In this document: piece by piece, positions 1-8,885 of the stretch
Layout: every line of letters starts with the position of its first letter
How positions within the stretch are numbered: the stretch's first letter is position 1
NCBI GenBank assembly: GCA_024234815.1
Contig: JACKNO010000004.1
Coordinates: 372,001-436,000, forward strand
DNA: 64,000 nt
Source: Pseudomonadales bacterium
GTDB lineage: Bacteria > Pseudomonadota > Gammaproteobacteria > Pseudomonadales > Halieaceae
Reading direction: 5' to 3'
Notes under the pieces: model-generated
Databases searched by the model: none
What the model was told of the DNA's origin: nothing
The model's input: the letters and a program-made list of their open reading frames with translations, nothing else
Made by a program: the position numbers and the translations under genes

Positions 1-434
1 GAGTCTGGCGCGGTCACCTCGAGGTTGAGTATCGCGGGTTGGATAACCAGCACCCCGTCGCCGCCCCTGTCCACTATTTCCTGTCCACCCTTTTTCAGTA
101 CCTCGATGAACACCTTGTCGAACTCCTTGCCCAGGGCTTCGCGGATATTTTTCATGTCCTGGTCGGTAATCCGGTTCATCAGGTTCATGGTCTGGTCGTT
201 ATAATTGCGTTGCCAGTCCTTTTTGAACGCCACATAACAGCCCAACAGCGCCACCTTGTCGTACTCGGCCAGGTTGGTGCCCGGCTTCATATAGACTGCT
301 CTCAGTTTGGTGTGCTTTACGAGCTTGAGGTCATCGGCGCCCACCGGGGGGGCGGCGGGCTCGGCAATGACTGCGGCGGACAGGAAAAATGCCAACACGG
401 CAGCAACGGGCGTCAGCAGGATTTTAAGGCTCAT
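1..434 (-). CDS. DUF3313-type exported protein, partial (C-terminus off the left edge)
   Basis: The gene starts at ATG 434 behind GGAG (443-446) and runs off the left edge, so 144 codons are visible. The product begins with a signal peptide (MSLKILLTPVAAVLAFFLSA, then AVIAEPAAPP). The mature part carries the stretch VYMKPGTNLAEYDKVALLG and then VAFKKDWQRNYN, which resemble DUF3313 envelope proteins of proteobacteria. No lipobox cysteine follows the signal, unlike many members of that family. The function of DUF3313 proteins is unknown. The family call rests on remembered motif similarity and is moderately secure. Confidence 0.65.
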   Translation of the reverse strand, partial: MSLKILLTPVAAVLAFFLSAAVIAEPAAPPVGADDLKLVKHTKLRAVYMKPGTNLAEYDKVALLGCYVAFKKDWQRNYNDQTMNLMNRITDQDMKNIREALGKEFDKVFIEVLKKGGQEIVDRGGDGVLVIQPAILNLEVTAPD

Positions 435-658
435 AGATTATTCTCCGTGGTTGAATCAGGGTGTGTTGCCGGTCAGCGAAATTGCCGTGGGTACTCCAGG
501 CTGGTGAAAAGGTTGAAAAAGCTCAAAAAAGTGTGGACCAGAATCAAAGCGTTGGCAAGTATGCCATGTACAGCGTCTCGGCGTGCTCTACGAGCCTGTT
601 GATTCGCAACAGCAAGGGGTATTATCCCGGGGAGTGTTATTCTGGTGAGGGCGGGTAT

Positions 659-1153
659 ATGAAATTCTCAAAACTGATTCTGGTCGCCGGTTGCGGCCTG
701 CTGCTGCAGTCTGCGGCCTGGGCACAGATTTACGAGAGTGAGGACGCACAGGGCGTGCCGGATTTCAGTGATACCCCGAGCCAGGGCGCGGAAGTCGTTG
801 ACCTGCCGGCAACCAATCTCATGGAGGCCCCGCCCGCGGAGGCGGTCGCACAACCCGACCCGGAACCCGAGCCTTACCCGGCGGAGGGTGGCGCCGCGCC
901 CGCCGGTAGCGAACAGCAGGAGGACGGTGGCGACACGATGTACTATGGCGGTGCCGATGAAGATGATCCGCGAGCCCGCCGCCGCGAGGATATGGACCGT
1001 ATCGACAATGCCCTGCCGGGTGAGAATGAGCCCGGCATCGCTGAGCCCGGTCACCTTCCGGCAGCTGAACCCCGGGCTGTAGAGGAGGCTGTTGGTGCCG
1101 AGGGGGATCGCGGCCCGCATGGGGTGCACGATGTTCACCGGGGCGGGCGCTGA
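659..1153 (+). CDS. DUF4124 domain-containing periplasmic protein
   Basis: A 164-residue protein starting at ATG 659 behind a GAGGGCGGG run. Residues 1-23 form a signal peptide (MKFSKLILVAGCGLLLQSAAWA). It is followed directly by the DUF4124 signature IYESEDAQGVPDFSDTP, whose usual form is a short 'iYkw.d.dG.v.fSD.P' motif. The rest is acidic, rich in Pro, Glu and Ala, and probably disordered. An upstream in-frame extension to 461 lacks coding character, so the start before the signal peptide is preferred. DUF4124 proteins are common in gammaproteobacteria and have no assigned function. Confidence 0.75.
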   Translation: MKFSKLILVAGCGLLLQSAAWAQIYESEDAQGVPDFSDTPSQGAEVVDLPATNLMEAPPAEAVAQPDPEPEPYPAEGGAAPAGSEQQEDGGDTMYYGGADEDDPRARRREDMDRIDNALPGENEPGIAEPGHLPAAEPRAVEEAVGAEGDRGPHGVHDVHRGGR

Positions 1154-1204
1154 GACGTAGTCCACGGTTGTTACCCCGGGCTGCGGCAACAGGTCGGGTG
1201 CGGG

Positions 1205-1801
1205 CTAGGGAATAACGCCGGGCAGCGCGTCGTTGGCGGCATAATCCCGGCGCATGCTGCGCTCGAACCGCCGCCATTTTCTGTTTATTTTCCACCGCGC
1301 AAGTCGGGAGCTGTAGTTGGCCAGTGGAATCAGGTCCGAATTGCCGATGTTGTCCACGATCACCAGTTTGCCCGCGTCCGCTGCTTCCAGTTGGAAGAGG
1401 ATGTTCTTGGGTTTCAGCGTCATGGTGATGATGCGGTTGTCGAGCAGGTACTTTTTCAGATCTGCCAGCGCCCTGCACAATGCCGCACGGTGCCGCGCGG
1501 TGAGCTGCCGTGACGCGACGTAATGTGCCAGAGTGAGAGATATCCGGTGGTCGTAATCCCGCACGAGGTCGAATACAGCGCCCTCACCCAGATTGGTGAG
1601 CACCCGCCCGTGGAACCTCGGCAGCATCTCCCAGGACACGTTTCTGCGTGCCAGTGCCGCGTAGCAGGCCTGCTCCCGCCGTTCTTCAATGCCGGTGCCA
1701 GCCACCACGATCTTGATACAACGCGTGGGATCGTCCGGGTGAACGAAGCATTCGCGGTGCAGCCCCTTGCCGACCAGTGAGTGCGGATCGAGTTCGATCA
1801 T
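1205..1801 (-). CDS. yrbL: YrbL family protein (PhoP-network kinase-like fold)
   Basis: This 198-residue protein closely follows E. coli YrbL: MIELDPHSLVGKGLHRECF near the start, then HPDDPTRCIKIV. Later come the kinase-like LKPKNILF catalytic-loop equivalent and VDNIGNSDLIPLA. YrbL is named as a PhoP-regulated protein in enterics and its biochemical role is not established. The start at ATG 1801 matches the family N-terminus. An upstream in-frame TTG at 1816 would add five residues and is less likely. The gene diverges from the solute-binding protein at 2003, with a TTCG-looped hairpin (1839-1856) in the gap. Confidence 0.8.
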   Translation of the reverse strand: MIELDPHSLVGKGLHRECFVHPDDPTRCIKIVVAGTGIEERREQACYAALARRNVSWEMLPRFHGRVLTNLGEGAVFDLVRDYDHRISLTLAHYVASRQLTARHRAALCRALADLKKYLLDNRIITMTLKPKNILFQLEAADAGKLVIVDNIGNSDLIPLANYSSRLARWKINRKWRRFERSMRRDYAANDALPGVIP

Positions 1802-2002
1802 GTCGGTGGATTTCAAAGTCTGCAGGCGTCCCCGAAAGTACTTCGTTCGCGAAGTAGCATATCACGAAGCCCTGTGTCGGGGACCGCACGCCGGGGTTTC
1901 TATTGTTACGGCGAAATCGTAAACTTCTGGCGCTCGCAACCGCCCGGCCACGCGCGAGCTGCGGCCCGGTGAACAGATTACCCTCGAGGAGAAAGTAGGC
2001 GA

Positions 2003-2755
2003 ATGACCAGGAAAAGCCTGTTGGCAATGCTGCTACTGCTGGGAACTTCCATGACGATGGCCGCAGAGTTGCTGCGTGTCGGTGTCAGCGCGGATTATCC
2101 GCCGCTGATATTTGAGCAGGGGGGCCAGATTGTCGGGATAGAGGCCGATAACGCCCGTGCCGTAGGAGAGATCATCGGGCGCAAGGTAACGTTTGCCAAT
2201 TTGCCTTTTGACCGGCTCATCCCGGCGCTGGAGGCGGGAGAGATCGACGTGATCATGTCCGGTTTCAGTGTGACGGCAGCTCGTAGCGAGCGGGTGATTT
2301 TTACCGACTCCTTTATGCTGGTTGGCCAGATGGCAATCATGCACCGCGACAAGATTTCCCGCTTTGCCCAACCCTGGTCCGTATATCGCCCGGGTGTCAG
2401 GGTGGGTGTCGAGCCGGGTACCACCGGCGCCGCTTTCGCGGAGCGGGAGTTGAAAGAAGCGGTGATCACGAATTACGAGGACGCCGCCGCCGCGTTTGCC
2501 GGGCTGCGCGCCGACCAGATCGATCTTTACATACACGATGCGCCCACCAGCTGGCAGCTGGCTACCTCGCGGGAAAATTCAGACCTGATCAGTCTGTATT
2601 CGCCCATGACCGAGGAAATGCTGGCCTGGGCCGTTCGCCCGGGTAACGATGTTCTCGCCGGTGAACTCAACCGGGCCCTGGCGGTGATGAAGGCCAACGG
2701 CACCTTGCAATATATCCTCAACCGCTGGATTCCGGTCCGGGTCGAGGTCCACTAG
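2003..2755 (+). CDS. ABC-type amino-acid/polar solute-binding protein (SBP_bac_3)
   Basis: A 250-residue periplasmic protein with AGGAG about 10 bases before ATG 2003. Residues 1-20 are a signal peptide (ending SMTMA). The mature protein starts ELLRVGVSADYPPL and continues through IVGIEADNARAVGE, VIMSGFSVTAARSERVIFT, VGVEPGTTGA and LYIHDAPT, the usual family-3 pattern of two lobes around a ligand cleft. No permease or ATPase gene lies next to it, so it is an orphan binding protein. It could serve a distant transporter or act as a sensor. The ligand cannot be told from the sequence. Confidence 0.85.
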   Translation: MTRKSLLAMLLLLGTSMTMAAELLRVGVSADYPPLIFEQGGQIVGIEADNARAVGEIIGRKVTFANLPFDRLIPALEAGEIDVIMSGFSVTAARSERVIFTDSFMLVGQMAIMHRDKISRFAQPWSVYRPGVRVGVEPGTTGAAFAERELKEAVITNYEDAAAAFAGLRADQIDLYIHDAPTSWQLATSRENSDLISLYSPMTEEMLAWAVRPGNDVLAGELNRALAVMKANGTLQYILNRWIPVRVEVH

Positions 2756-2764
2756 GCTGTAGCG

Positions 2765-2779
2765 CCCGGCAGTGCCGGG
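2765..2779. terminator. GC-rich hairpin between convergent genes
   Basis: CCCGGC (2765-2770) and GCCGGG (2774-2779) form a six-pair stem with an AGT loop, between the stops of the solute-binding protein and the dioxygenase. There is no T-run on either strand, so it is at best a weak or Rho-assisted bidirectional terminator. Confidence 0.3.
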
Positions 2780-2790
2780 GCAGCGCCTGC

Positions 2791-3696
2791 TCAGGCCTGG
2801 TCGTTAACGCCCGGAAAGTTGTATTCATGACCCCAAAGGTCACCCTCGGTAGAGACGGTGGGGGTGTAGCTGCCCCAATCCCTCACCAGTAAGCCGTCGT
2901 AACCGTACTCGAAGGCAATCCCGCCGGGCGCCAGTACATAGAACGAACACATATTGTCGTTGACGTGACGCCCCAGGCTGGCGATTACGGGATGGCCGGC
3001 GCGCTTCGCCCGGTCCAGGGCCTGGCCCACTTCATCGAGTGTTTCAACTTCGACCATGACATGGACCACCCCAGCGGGATGTGGCTGGTCGTAGAGGGCC
3101 AGTGAGTGCTGGCGGGGATTTTCCGCATGCATGAAGACCACCCGGGACGGGGGTGTCGCCAGATGCAGGGTGTCGCATACGGCCAGGCCGAGCAGGTCGG
3201 TGTAGAAGGCGGTGGTCTGCTTGATCTCCGGGGCGGGAATCACCGCGTGTCCGAAGCCAAAGTCGCCGACACTGCCGGTGACGAAGCGCCGGACACCGAC
3301 GGGAGACACAAACGGGCGGTAATCCAGCTTGCGACCCCAAAACAGCTCCACGGTATTGCCGGAGGGATCCCGCAGGGAGGCAAATGCGCTTACGCGGCGG
3401 CGGTTTGCCTCCGCCTCCGCCCCGGGGCGCAGTTCATGGCCCGCCCCGGCCAGGGTGTCACAGGTGGCCTGCCACTGCGCTGCGCTGCGAAACTCGAGGC
3501 CAATGGCGAGCAAGCGGTCCTGTTCGCCCGCCTCCAGCATAAACCGAAACGGGTGTTGGTCCATGCGCAGAAAGCGCGCGCCCTGGTTATCTTCGAGACT
3601 CGCGTCCATCAATCCCAGGACATCGGTGCCAAACGCCATCAAGGCGGCGCTATCCCTGGTCTCGATACGCAAATATCCGATGGCGGCGACTGTCAT
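2791..3696 (-). CDS. Type I extradiol (catechol meta-cleavage) dioxygenase, BphC/HsaC family
   Basis: A 301-residue two-domain vicinal-oxygen-chelate protein. The C-terminal domain carries the full Fe(II) site of BphC/HsaC enzymes: His150 (FGFGHAV), His212 (GVVHVMVEV) and Glu263 (AFEYG). It also has the assisting residues His197 (RQHSLAL), His244 (GRHVNDN) and Tyr253. Family members cleave the ring next to two hydroxyls, for example dihydroxybiphenyl or the catechol of 9,10-seco-steroids. It is transcribed away from the thiolase/DUF35/ligase genes that follow, which suggests a role in steroid-like or aromatic degradation. The exact substrate is not readable. Confidence 0.88.
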   Translation of the reverse strand: MTVAAIGYLRIETRDSAALMAFGTDVLGLMDASLEDNQGARFLRMDQHPFRFMLEAGEQDRLLAIGLEFRSAAQWQATCDTLAGAGHELRPGAEAEANRRRVSAFASLRDPSGNTVELFWGRKLDYRPFVSPVGVRRFVTGSVGDFGFGHAVIPAPEIKQTTAFYTDLLGLAVCDTLHLATPPSRVVFMHAENPRQHSLALYDQPHPAGVVHVMVEVETLDEVGQALDRAKRAGHPVIASLGRHVNDNMCSFYVLAPGGIAFEYGYDGLLVRDWGSYTPTVSTEGDLWGHEYNFPGVNDQA

Positions 3697-4043
3697 GCTT
3701 GCTCCTGCTCTGGTAGGTGGTGGCGCAGTATGGGGAGCGCTCCGGAGTCGACATTATCAATCATTCCCGGCTTGGCTTCAGCTGCGGCGCAAAATTACCG
3801 GGCGCCTGGTTCAAACAGGGGAACCCGGTAGCTGGCTCAGCGTCGGGTTTTGTCGTGGCTAGCCTGTTTGCGCGGCGGCATGATCTGAAAAGTCAGCGTC
3901 TCCCGCTGCTTTGGGTCATTGAGGCTTGCCTGCCGCTGGTTGATACTCCTCGCAGATTCAGGATTGCCTGATTTTCGCAGCTTTGCCGCCCCGGTAGGCC
4001 CCGCTCCGCCGGCGGCAACCCAAACTAAAGGAACCCAGACCCT
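3697..4043. other. Divergent intergenic region (347 bp)
   Basis: This gap separates the starts of the dioxygenase and the first DUF35 gene, so it must hold both promoters. I see no convincing consensus -35/-10 pair, riboswitch or small gene. The open frames crossing it lack ribosome sites and family motifs. Confidence 0.5.
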
Positions 4044-4502
4044 ATGGCGCAGCCGGAAGTTCTCAGCCAGGCCTTTGAGCTTGGCTTTACCTATACCCGC
4101 TCAACCGGGCCCGTGGTGGGCAAGTTCCTGACCGGGCTGCGGGACCGAACAATTTCCGGCATCAAGGCCAGTGACGGCCGCGTCATCGTTCCGCCCATGG
4201 AATATGATCCCCAGACGGCGGCAGCCTTGACCGAGTTCGTCGAAGTGGGGCAGCAGGGAGAGATAGTCAGCTGGTGCTGGGTGAAACAGCCCAGGGCGGC
4301 GCATCCCATCCAGCAGCCTTTCGCCTGGGCCATGATCCGGCTCGACGGCGCTGATGTGGCAATGATTCATTGCGTGGTCGCCGATGCTGAAGAGCAACTG
4401 TTCACCGGCGCCAGGGTGTCCGCGGTCTGGGCCGATGAAACCCGCGGCTATATCACGGATATTCGTTGCTTCGAAATCGCGGGAGGACAGGACAGTGAGT
4501 GA
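4044..4502 (+). CDS. DUF35 OB-fold protein lacking the zinc ribbon cysteines
   Basis: 152 residues, ATG 4044 behind AAAGGAA. The protein has the DUF35 layout: an N-terminal helix, a short ribbon and an OB-fold (TEFVEVGQQGEIVSWCWV, then FAWAMIRLDGADVAMIHCV). Where relatives carry the CxxC...CxxC zinc ribbon, residues 40-60 here read IKASDGRVIVPPMEYDPQT with no cysteine. DUF35 proteins are obligate partners of thiolase-like enzymes, such as ChsH2 with Ltp2 in sterol side-chain cleavage. It overlaps the next DUF35 gene by 8 bases and heads a tight five-gene operon. Confidence 0.82.
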   Translation: MAQPEVLSQAFELGFTYTRSTGPVVGKFLTGLRDRTISGIKASDGRVIVPPMEYDPQTAAALTEFVEVGQQGEIVSWCWVKQPRAAHPIQQPFAWAMIRLDGADVAMIHCVVADAEEQLFTGARVSAVWADETRGYITDIRCFEIAGGQDSE

Positions 4503-5010
4503 AGACACAGCAGCCGTTACCCGCATTGAGACACCCATTTACCTGAAGTACAACTTTACCGCGGGGAGCGCGCCGGCCCGCTTCCTCGCCCGTATCCGGG
4601 AAGGCGTGCTTACCGGGCAGCGCTGCCCGCGCTGCGCCAATGTCTACATCCCCCCTCGCGGTTCCTGTCCCGCCTGTGGCGTGGCCACGGAGGAGGAGGT
4701 GGTATTGCCTGACAAGGGCACGGTGCAGTCGTTTACCGTGGTGGCCATCCCCATTCCCAACAATCCCATCAAGCCCCCGTTCGTGATAGCGAACCTGGTC
4801 CTGGACGGCGCCAACCTGTCCTTTATTCACCTGATGAGCGAATGTGAGAACAGCGAGGTGCGGATCGGCCAGCGGGTGCAGGCGGTATGGAAACCGTCTT
4901 CGGAATGGACTCATGCAATGGATAACATCCGCTATTTCAAATCCATTGACGAACCCGATGTACCCATCGAGAAGATTGGCAAACTGCCGCTGTCCGGCTG
5001 GGAGGGTTGA
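4495..5010 (+). CDS. DUF35 zinc-ribbon/OB-fold protein
   Basis: 171 residues from GTG 4495, chosen because GGGAGGA (4481-4487) sits at good spacing and the extension further upstream runs through the preceding gene. The zinc ribbon is intact: Cys44, Cys47, Cys58 and Cys61 in QRCPRCANVYIPP and GSCPACG, followed by the OB-fold (KGTVQSFTVVAIPIPNN, FVIANLVLDGANLSFIHL). It is paralogous to the zinc-less protein just upstream. In characterised systems this type of protein forms a heterotetramer with a thiolase-like lyase and positions the CoA ester. Two DUF35 genes and two thiolase-like genes here imply two complexes or one mixed complex. Confidence 0.88.
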   Translation: MSEDTAAVTRIETPIYLKYNFTAGSAPARFLARIREGVLTGQRCPRCANVYIPPRGSCPACGVATEEEVVLPDKGTVQSFTVVAIPIPNNPIKPPFVIANLVLDGANLSFIHLMSECENSEVRIGQRVQAVWKPSSEWTHAMDNIRYFKSIDEPDVPIEKIGKLPLSGWEG

Positions 5011-5014
5011 CCCG

Positions 5015-6073
5015 ATGAAAGACATTGCAATAGTCGCCTTCAGCCAGTCCGATTGCCTGGCTCGCGCGGGCGCCGCCAACGAAGTCGAGTTGATCATGCC
5101 CCAGTTGCGGGCGGTTTTCAGCCAGGTCGGGCTCAATAACGCCCAGGACGTGGATTTTGTCTGCTCCGGCAGTTGCGACTACCTGCAGGGAGCCGCCTTC
5201 GCCTTCGTGGCCGGGGTGGACGCCCTTGGCGCCGTGCCGCCTATCAAGGAATCCCATGTTGAAATGGACGCCGCCTGGGCACTGTACGAATCCATTCTCA
5301 AGATCCGTATGGGCCAGGCCGATTCCGCATTGATTTACGGTTTTGGCAAATCCTCCTCCGGCGAGTTACCCATCGTATTGTCCCAGCAACTGGATCCTTA
5401 CTATCTCGCGCCACTGTGGGTGGACACCGTCTCGCTCGCCGCCATGCAGGCGCGGATGCTGCTCGAGAAAGAGCTGATTACTGAGCGCGCCATGGCGCAG
5501 GTGGTCGCGCGGGCCCGGATGCACGGCAGAAACAACCCGCACGCCCAGCTTGGCGGGGAGGTCTCGGTAGACGAACTGCTCGCCGCCCCGACTTTCGTTT
5601 CCCCGCTGCGCGAATCCGACTGTGCGCCGGTGGCGGATGGCGCGGCGGCGATGATCATCTGTACGCCCGATAAAGCGCGGGAGTGGGGCGTCCCCTATGC
5701 CCTCATTTCCGGTATCGACCACCGCATCGAGACGCACAACCTGGGAATGCGCGATCTGACCGACTCCGTCTCCACCCGCCTGGCGGCCCAGACCGCCGGA
5801 GTCAGTCGCGGTCCGGTGGAAGTGGCGGAAGTGTATGCACCGTTCAGCCACCAGGAAATCATTCTCGGCCGCGCCCTGGGTCTTGGGGATGAAACCGTGA
5901 TCAATCCCAGCGGTGGGGTCATGGTAGGCAACCTGATGATGGCCTCGGGACTGTCGCGGCTCGGTGAAGTCTTCCGGCGGATCGTGTCCGGAGAGGTCAG
6001 CAGGGGTGTCGCGCATGCGACCTCGGGTCCCTGCCTGCAACACAACCTGGTAGCAGTACTGGAGAGCGCCTGA
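5015..6073 (+). CDS. Thiolase-like lipid-transfer protein (SCP-x/Ltp2 type), nucleophile missing
   Basis: 352 residues from ATG 5015 with GGGAGGG at 5000-5006. The thiolase fold is recognisable (KDIAIVAFSQSD at the start, VADGAAAMIIC, EVAEVYAPFSHQE, NPSGGVMVGN near the end). At the place of the nucleophilic Cys loop the protein reads HVEMDAAWALYES (residues 81-93), so the condensing cysteine is absent. This is the pattern of Ltp2-like retro-aldolases and other non-condensing thiolase relatives, which work with DUF35 partners. Its stop overlaps the start of the next thiolase-like gene. An aldolase role in side-chain shortening is likely but inferred. Confidence 0.83.
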   Translation: MKDIAIVAFSQSDCLARAGAANEVELIMPQLRAVFSQVGLNNAQDVDFVCSGSCDYLQGAAFAFVAGVDALGAVPPIKESHVEMDAAWALYESILKIRMGQADSALIYGFGKSSSGELPIVLSQQLDPYYLAPLWVDTVSLAAMQARMLLEKELITERAMAQVVARARMHGRNNPHAQLGGEVSVDELLAAPTFVSPLRESDCAPVADGAAAMIICTPDKAREWGVPYALISGIDHRIETHNLGMRDLTDSVSTRLAAQTAGVSRGPVEVAEVYAPFSHQEIILGRALGLGDETVINPSGGVMVGNLMMASGLSRLGEVFRRIVSGEVSRGVAHATSGPCLQHNLVAVLESA

Positions 6074-7236
6074 TGGCTAAACTGGCAGCGGTGGTCGGCA
6101 TAGGCCAGACCCATTACAAAACCCGGCGCTCGGACGTTTCGATTGCCGGCCTGGTGCGCGAAGCGGCGGTGAATGCGCTCGAGGACGCCGGCCTCGGTTG
6201 GGACGACATCGACGCGGTGATAATCGGCAAGGCCCCGGATATGTTCGAGGGCGTTGTCATGCCCGAGATCTACCTCACCGATGCCCTGGGCTGCAACGGC
6301 AAGCCCATGTTGCGGGTACACACCGCCGGATCGGTGGGCGGCTCCACCGCCATTGTGGCGGCTTCCCATGTGCAAAGCGGTATGTTCAAGCGGGTGCTCA
6401 CGGTCACCTTCGAGAAGCAATCCGAATCCAACGCCATGTGGGCACTGTCTACGCCACAGCCGTTTTCCGTGCACCTGAACGCCGGCGCCGGGGGCTATTT
6501 CGCCCCCATTATCCGCGAATACATGCGCCGCTCGGGAGCGCCCTATGACGTGGGTATCAAGGTGGCGGTCAAGGACCGCCTGCATGGGGCGCGCAACCCC
6601 CTGTCCCATCTGCAGCTGCCAAATATCACGCCCCAGGAAGTGGAAGACTCGATGATGCTGTGGGATCCCATTCGCTTTCTCGAGGCCTGTCCCTCCTCGG
6701 ATGGCGCCTGTGCGATGGTGATTGCCGCCGAGGACCTGGTGCAGCAATCGCCGAAACCACCGGCCTGGATTCGCGGTGTCGCGATGCGCTCCGAGCCCAC
6801 CATGTACGCCGGGAGAGAGGAGGTGAACCCCCAGGCCGGGCGCGATTGCGCCGCGGATGTTTACCGTCAGGCGGGTATAACCGATCCCCGCAAGGACCTC
6901 GACTGCGCCGAGGTGTATGTGCCTTTCAGCTGGTACGAACCCATGTGGCTGGAAAACCTGGGCTTTGCCCCCGAGGGCGAGGGCTGGAAACTCACCATGT
7001 CCGGTGCAACCTCGCTGGATGAAGGCGGCGATATACCCTGGAACTGCTCCGGCGGGGTATTGAGCTCGAATCCCATCGGCGCCTCCGGCATGATCCGCTT
7101 TGCGGAAGCCGCCCGTCAGGTGCGCGGTGATGCCGGCGACCACCAGGTGGAGAACGCGAAACTCGCACTGGGCCACGCCTACGGCGGGGGAGCGCAGTTT
7201 TTCTCCATGTGGGTTGTCGGCGCGAACAAATCCTGA
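6073..7236 (+). CDS. Second thiolase-domain protein, nucleophile missing
   Basis: 387 residues; ATG 6073 shares its A with the TGA of the upstream gene, so translation is coupled. The fold is clear (AAVVGIGQTHYK, ACPSSDGACAMVIA, DCAEVYVPFSWYE, NCSGGVLSSNPIGASG). The segment equivalent to the catalytic CASG loop reads VHTAGSVGGSTAI (residues 82-94), so the usual cysteine is again replaced. It is clearly a different subfamily from its neighbour. The conserved C-terminal glycine-rich NPIGASG element is kept. With the two DUF35 proteins it likely forms a heteromeric lyase or CoA-ester-handling complex. A simple acetyltransferase is unlikely. Confidence 0.83.
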   Translation: MAKLAAVVGIGQTHYKTRRSDVSIAGLVREAAVNALEDAGLGWDDIDAVIIGKAPDMFEGVVMPEIYLTDALGCNGKPMLRVHTAGSVGGSTAIVAASHVQSGMFKRVLTVTFEKQSESNAMWALSTPQPFSVHLNAGAGGYFAPIIREYMRRSGAPYDVGIKVAVKDRLHGARNPLSHLQLPNITPQEVEDSMMLWDPIRFLEACPSSDGACAMVIAAEDLVQQSPKPPAWIRGVAMRSEPTMYAGREEVNPQAGRDCAADVYRQAGITDPRKDLDCAEVYVPFSWYEPMWLENLGFAPEGEGWKLTMSGATSLDEGGDIPWNCSGGVLSSNPIGASGMIRFAEAARQVRGDAGDHQVENAKLALGHAYGGGAQFFSMWVVGANKS

Positions 7237-7256
7237 ACCGTCTGAGGAAAATAACT

Positions 7257-8885
7257 GTGGCCAAATATTTCAATATTGCCGATATGTACGAAATGGTGGC
7301 GGACAAGGTACCGGCCAGGGATGCCCTGGTGTGCGGTGATAACCGGGCTACCTACGCCACCCTGGAACAGCGGGCCAACCAGTTGGCGCACTACCTTGCC
7401 GGGCGCGGAGTGAGAGCCGGGGATCATGTTGGCCTGTACCTTTACAACTGCAACGAGTACCTCGAAGCCATGCTGGCCTGCTTCAAATTGCGGGCGGTGC
7501 CGATCAATGTCAATTATCGCTACGTAGAGGATGAACTGCTTTATATCTTCACCAACTCGGACATGGTGGCCTGCATTCACAACCAGGAGTTCTCGCCCCA
7601 TATTGCAGCCGTCCGGTCCGGTTCGCCCGAGTTGCTCACCTTTGTGCATGTGGCGGATGACAGCGGCTGCGATGCCGCAGCGATAGCATCGGTTGAATAC
7701 GAGAGCGCACTGCGGGGCCAGAGCGTGGCCCGGGATTTTCCAGACCGCGCGGACAGCGATCTGTTCATTCTCTACACCGGCGGTACCACCGGTATGCCCA
7801 AGGGCGTGATGTGGCCGCACAAGAATGTCTTCTTCGCGGCGATGGGCGGCGGCGGCTGGTTTCACCCGGACGGCGCGATCACCGCGCCTGAACAGATAGC
7901 CGATCGGGTGGGTGATTTCCCTATTGTCGGCATGGCGCTGGCGCCCCTGATGCACGGCGCCTGCTGGTGGTATGCCTGTATCCAGCTGTTGGCTGGCAAT
8001 ACCGTGGTCTTGAACCCGGCGCGATCGCTGGTGGGTGAGGAGATATGGGATATTGTGGAGCGGGAGAAGGTCAACGCCATTACTATTGTCGGCGACGCCA
8101 TGGCGGTCCCGTTGCTGGACGCGCTTGAAGCCAACCCCGGGCGTTGGGACCTGAGCTCTGTTTTCAGCGTGGGCTCTGGTGGCGCCGTCTTTTCGGTGAG
8201 CAAGCAGGACGCGTTTCGCACGCATTTTCCAAACGTATTCATAACCAATTCTTTCGGTTCCTCCGAGAGCGGTAACATGGGCATGGACGGTGGTGGCAAG
8301 AAGGGCCAGGGCCTGGGTAATGTCAGCAAGAGTGAGTTTATGTCGGTTGTGTCGGACGTCGAGGGTGAACCCCATCGCCATGTCGCGCCCGGCGAGGTGG
8401 GGATTTTCGCGCGCAGCGGTTATATCCCGGTGGGTTACTACAACGACCCGGTAAAAACCGCAAAGACCATCGTCGATGTGGATGGCAAGCAATGGTTGCT
8501 GCTGGGGGACGAGGCGCGATTGGAGGACGACAACAGCATCACTGTTTTTGGTCGCGGCTCCAACTGCATCAACAGCGGGGGCGAGAAGGTATTTCCGGAA
8601 GAGGTGGAGCAGGCGCTCAAGGCCCATCCGGACATCTTTGATTGCCTGGTGGTCGGGACACCCGATGAGCGCTATGGCAGCAGGGTGAGCGCGGTAGTGG
8701 CAGTGCGTGGCAATGCGAAGCTGACTCTTGAATCGGTACAGGAGGATGCCCGCAAGTATATCGCCGGATACAAGCTTCCGCGCGAGTTGCACATTGTCGA
8801 ACAGGTGCCCAGGGCCCCCAGTGGCAAGCCAGCCTACCCGAAGGCGCTGGAGATAGCCCTGGCAGGGGAGCATCGGGTTGGGTAA
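7257..8885 (+). CDS. Acyl-CoA synthetase, FadD19/FadD17-like
   Basis: 542 residues from GTG 7257 (GAGG at 7243-7246). The adenylate-forming signature ILYTGGTTGMPKGVMWPH lies at residues 171-188. The A8 hinge and binding motif is GRGSNCINSGGEKVFPEEVE, and the catalytic C-terminal lysine is in PRAPSGKPAYPKA. The double glycine in YTGGTTG and the VMW continuation are typical of the sterol side-chain ligases FadD17/FadD19 of actinobacteria. It probably activates a C5-C8 side-chain acid before beta-oxidation by the neighbouring crotonase and thiolase-like proteins. Substrate assignment is inference from family and context. Confidence 0.88.
   Translation: MAKYFNIADMYEMVADKVPARDALVCGDNRATYATLEQRANQLAHYLAGRGVRAGDHVGLYLYNCNEYLEAMLACFKLRAVPINVNYRYVEDELLYIFTNSDMVACIHNQEFSPHIAAVRSGSPELLTFVHVADDSGCDAAAIASVEYESALRGQSVARDFPDRADSDLFILYTGGTTGMPKGVMWPHKNVFFAAMGGGGWFHPDGAITAPEQIADRVGDFPIVGMALAPLMHGACWWYACIQLLAGNTVVLNPARSLVGEEIWDIVEREKVNAITIVGDAMAVPLLDALEANPGRWDLSSVFSVGSGGAVFSVSKQDAFRTHFPNVFITNSFGSSESGNMGMDGGGKKGQGLGNVSKSEFMSVVSDVEGEPHRHVAPGEVGIFARSGYIPVGYYNDPVKTAKTIVDVDGKQWLLLGDEARLEDDNSITVFGRGSNCINSGGEKVFPEEVEQALKAHPDIFDCLVVGTPDERYGSRVSAVVAVRGNAKLTLESVQEDARKYIAGYKLPRELHIVEQVPRAPSGKPAYPKALEIALAGEHRVG

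Noticed and set aside
1839..1856. Hairpin TACTTCG-TTCG-CGAAGTA upstream of yrbL
   Set aside because: A stable TTCG-loop stem but with no T-tract, second copy or known motif; left as a note only.
5695..8873. Very long open frames on the minus strand opposite the thiolase-like and acyl-CoA ligase genes
   Set aside because: They are GC-driven shadows of well-supported plus-strand genes, with no family motifs and His/Arg/Gly-rich composition.
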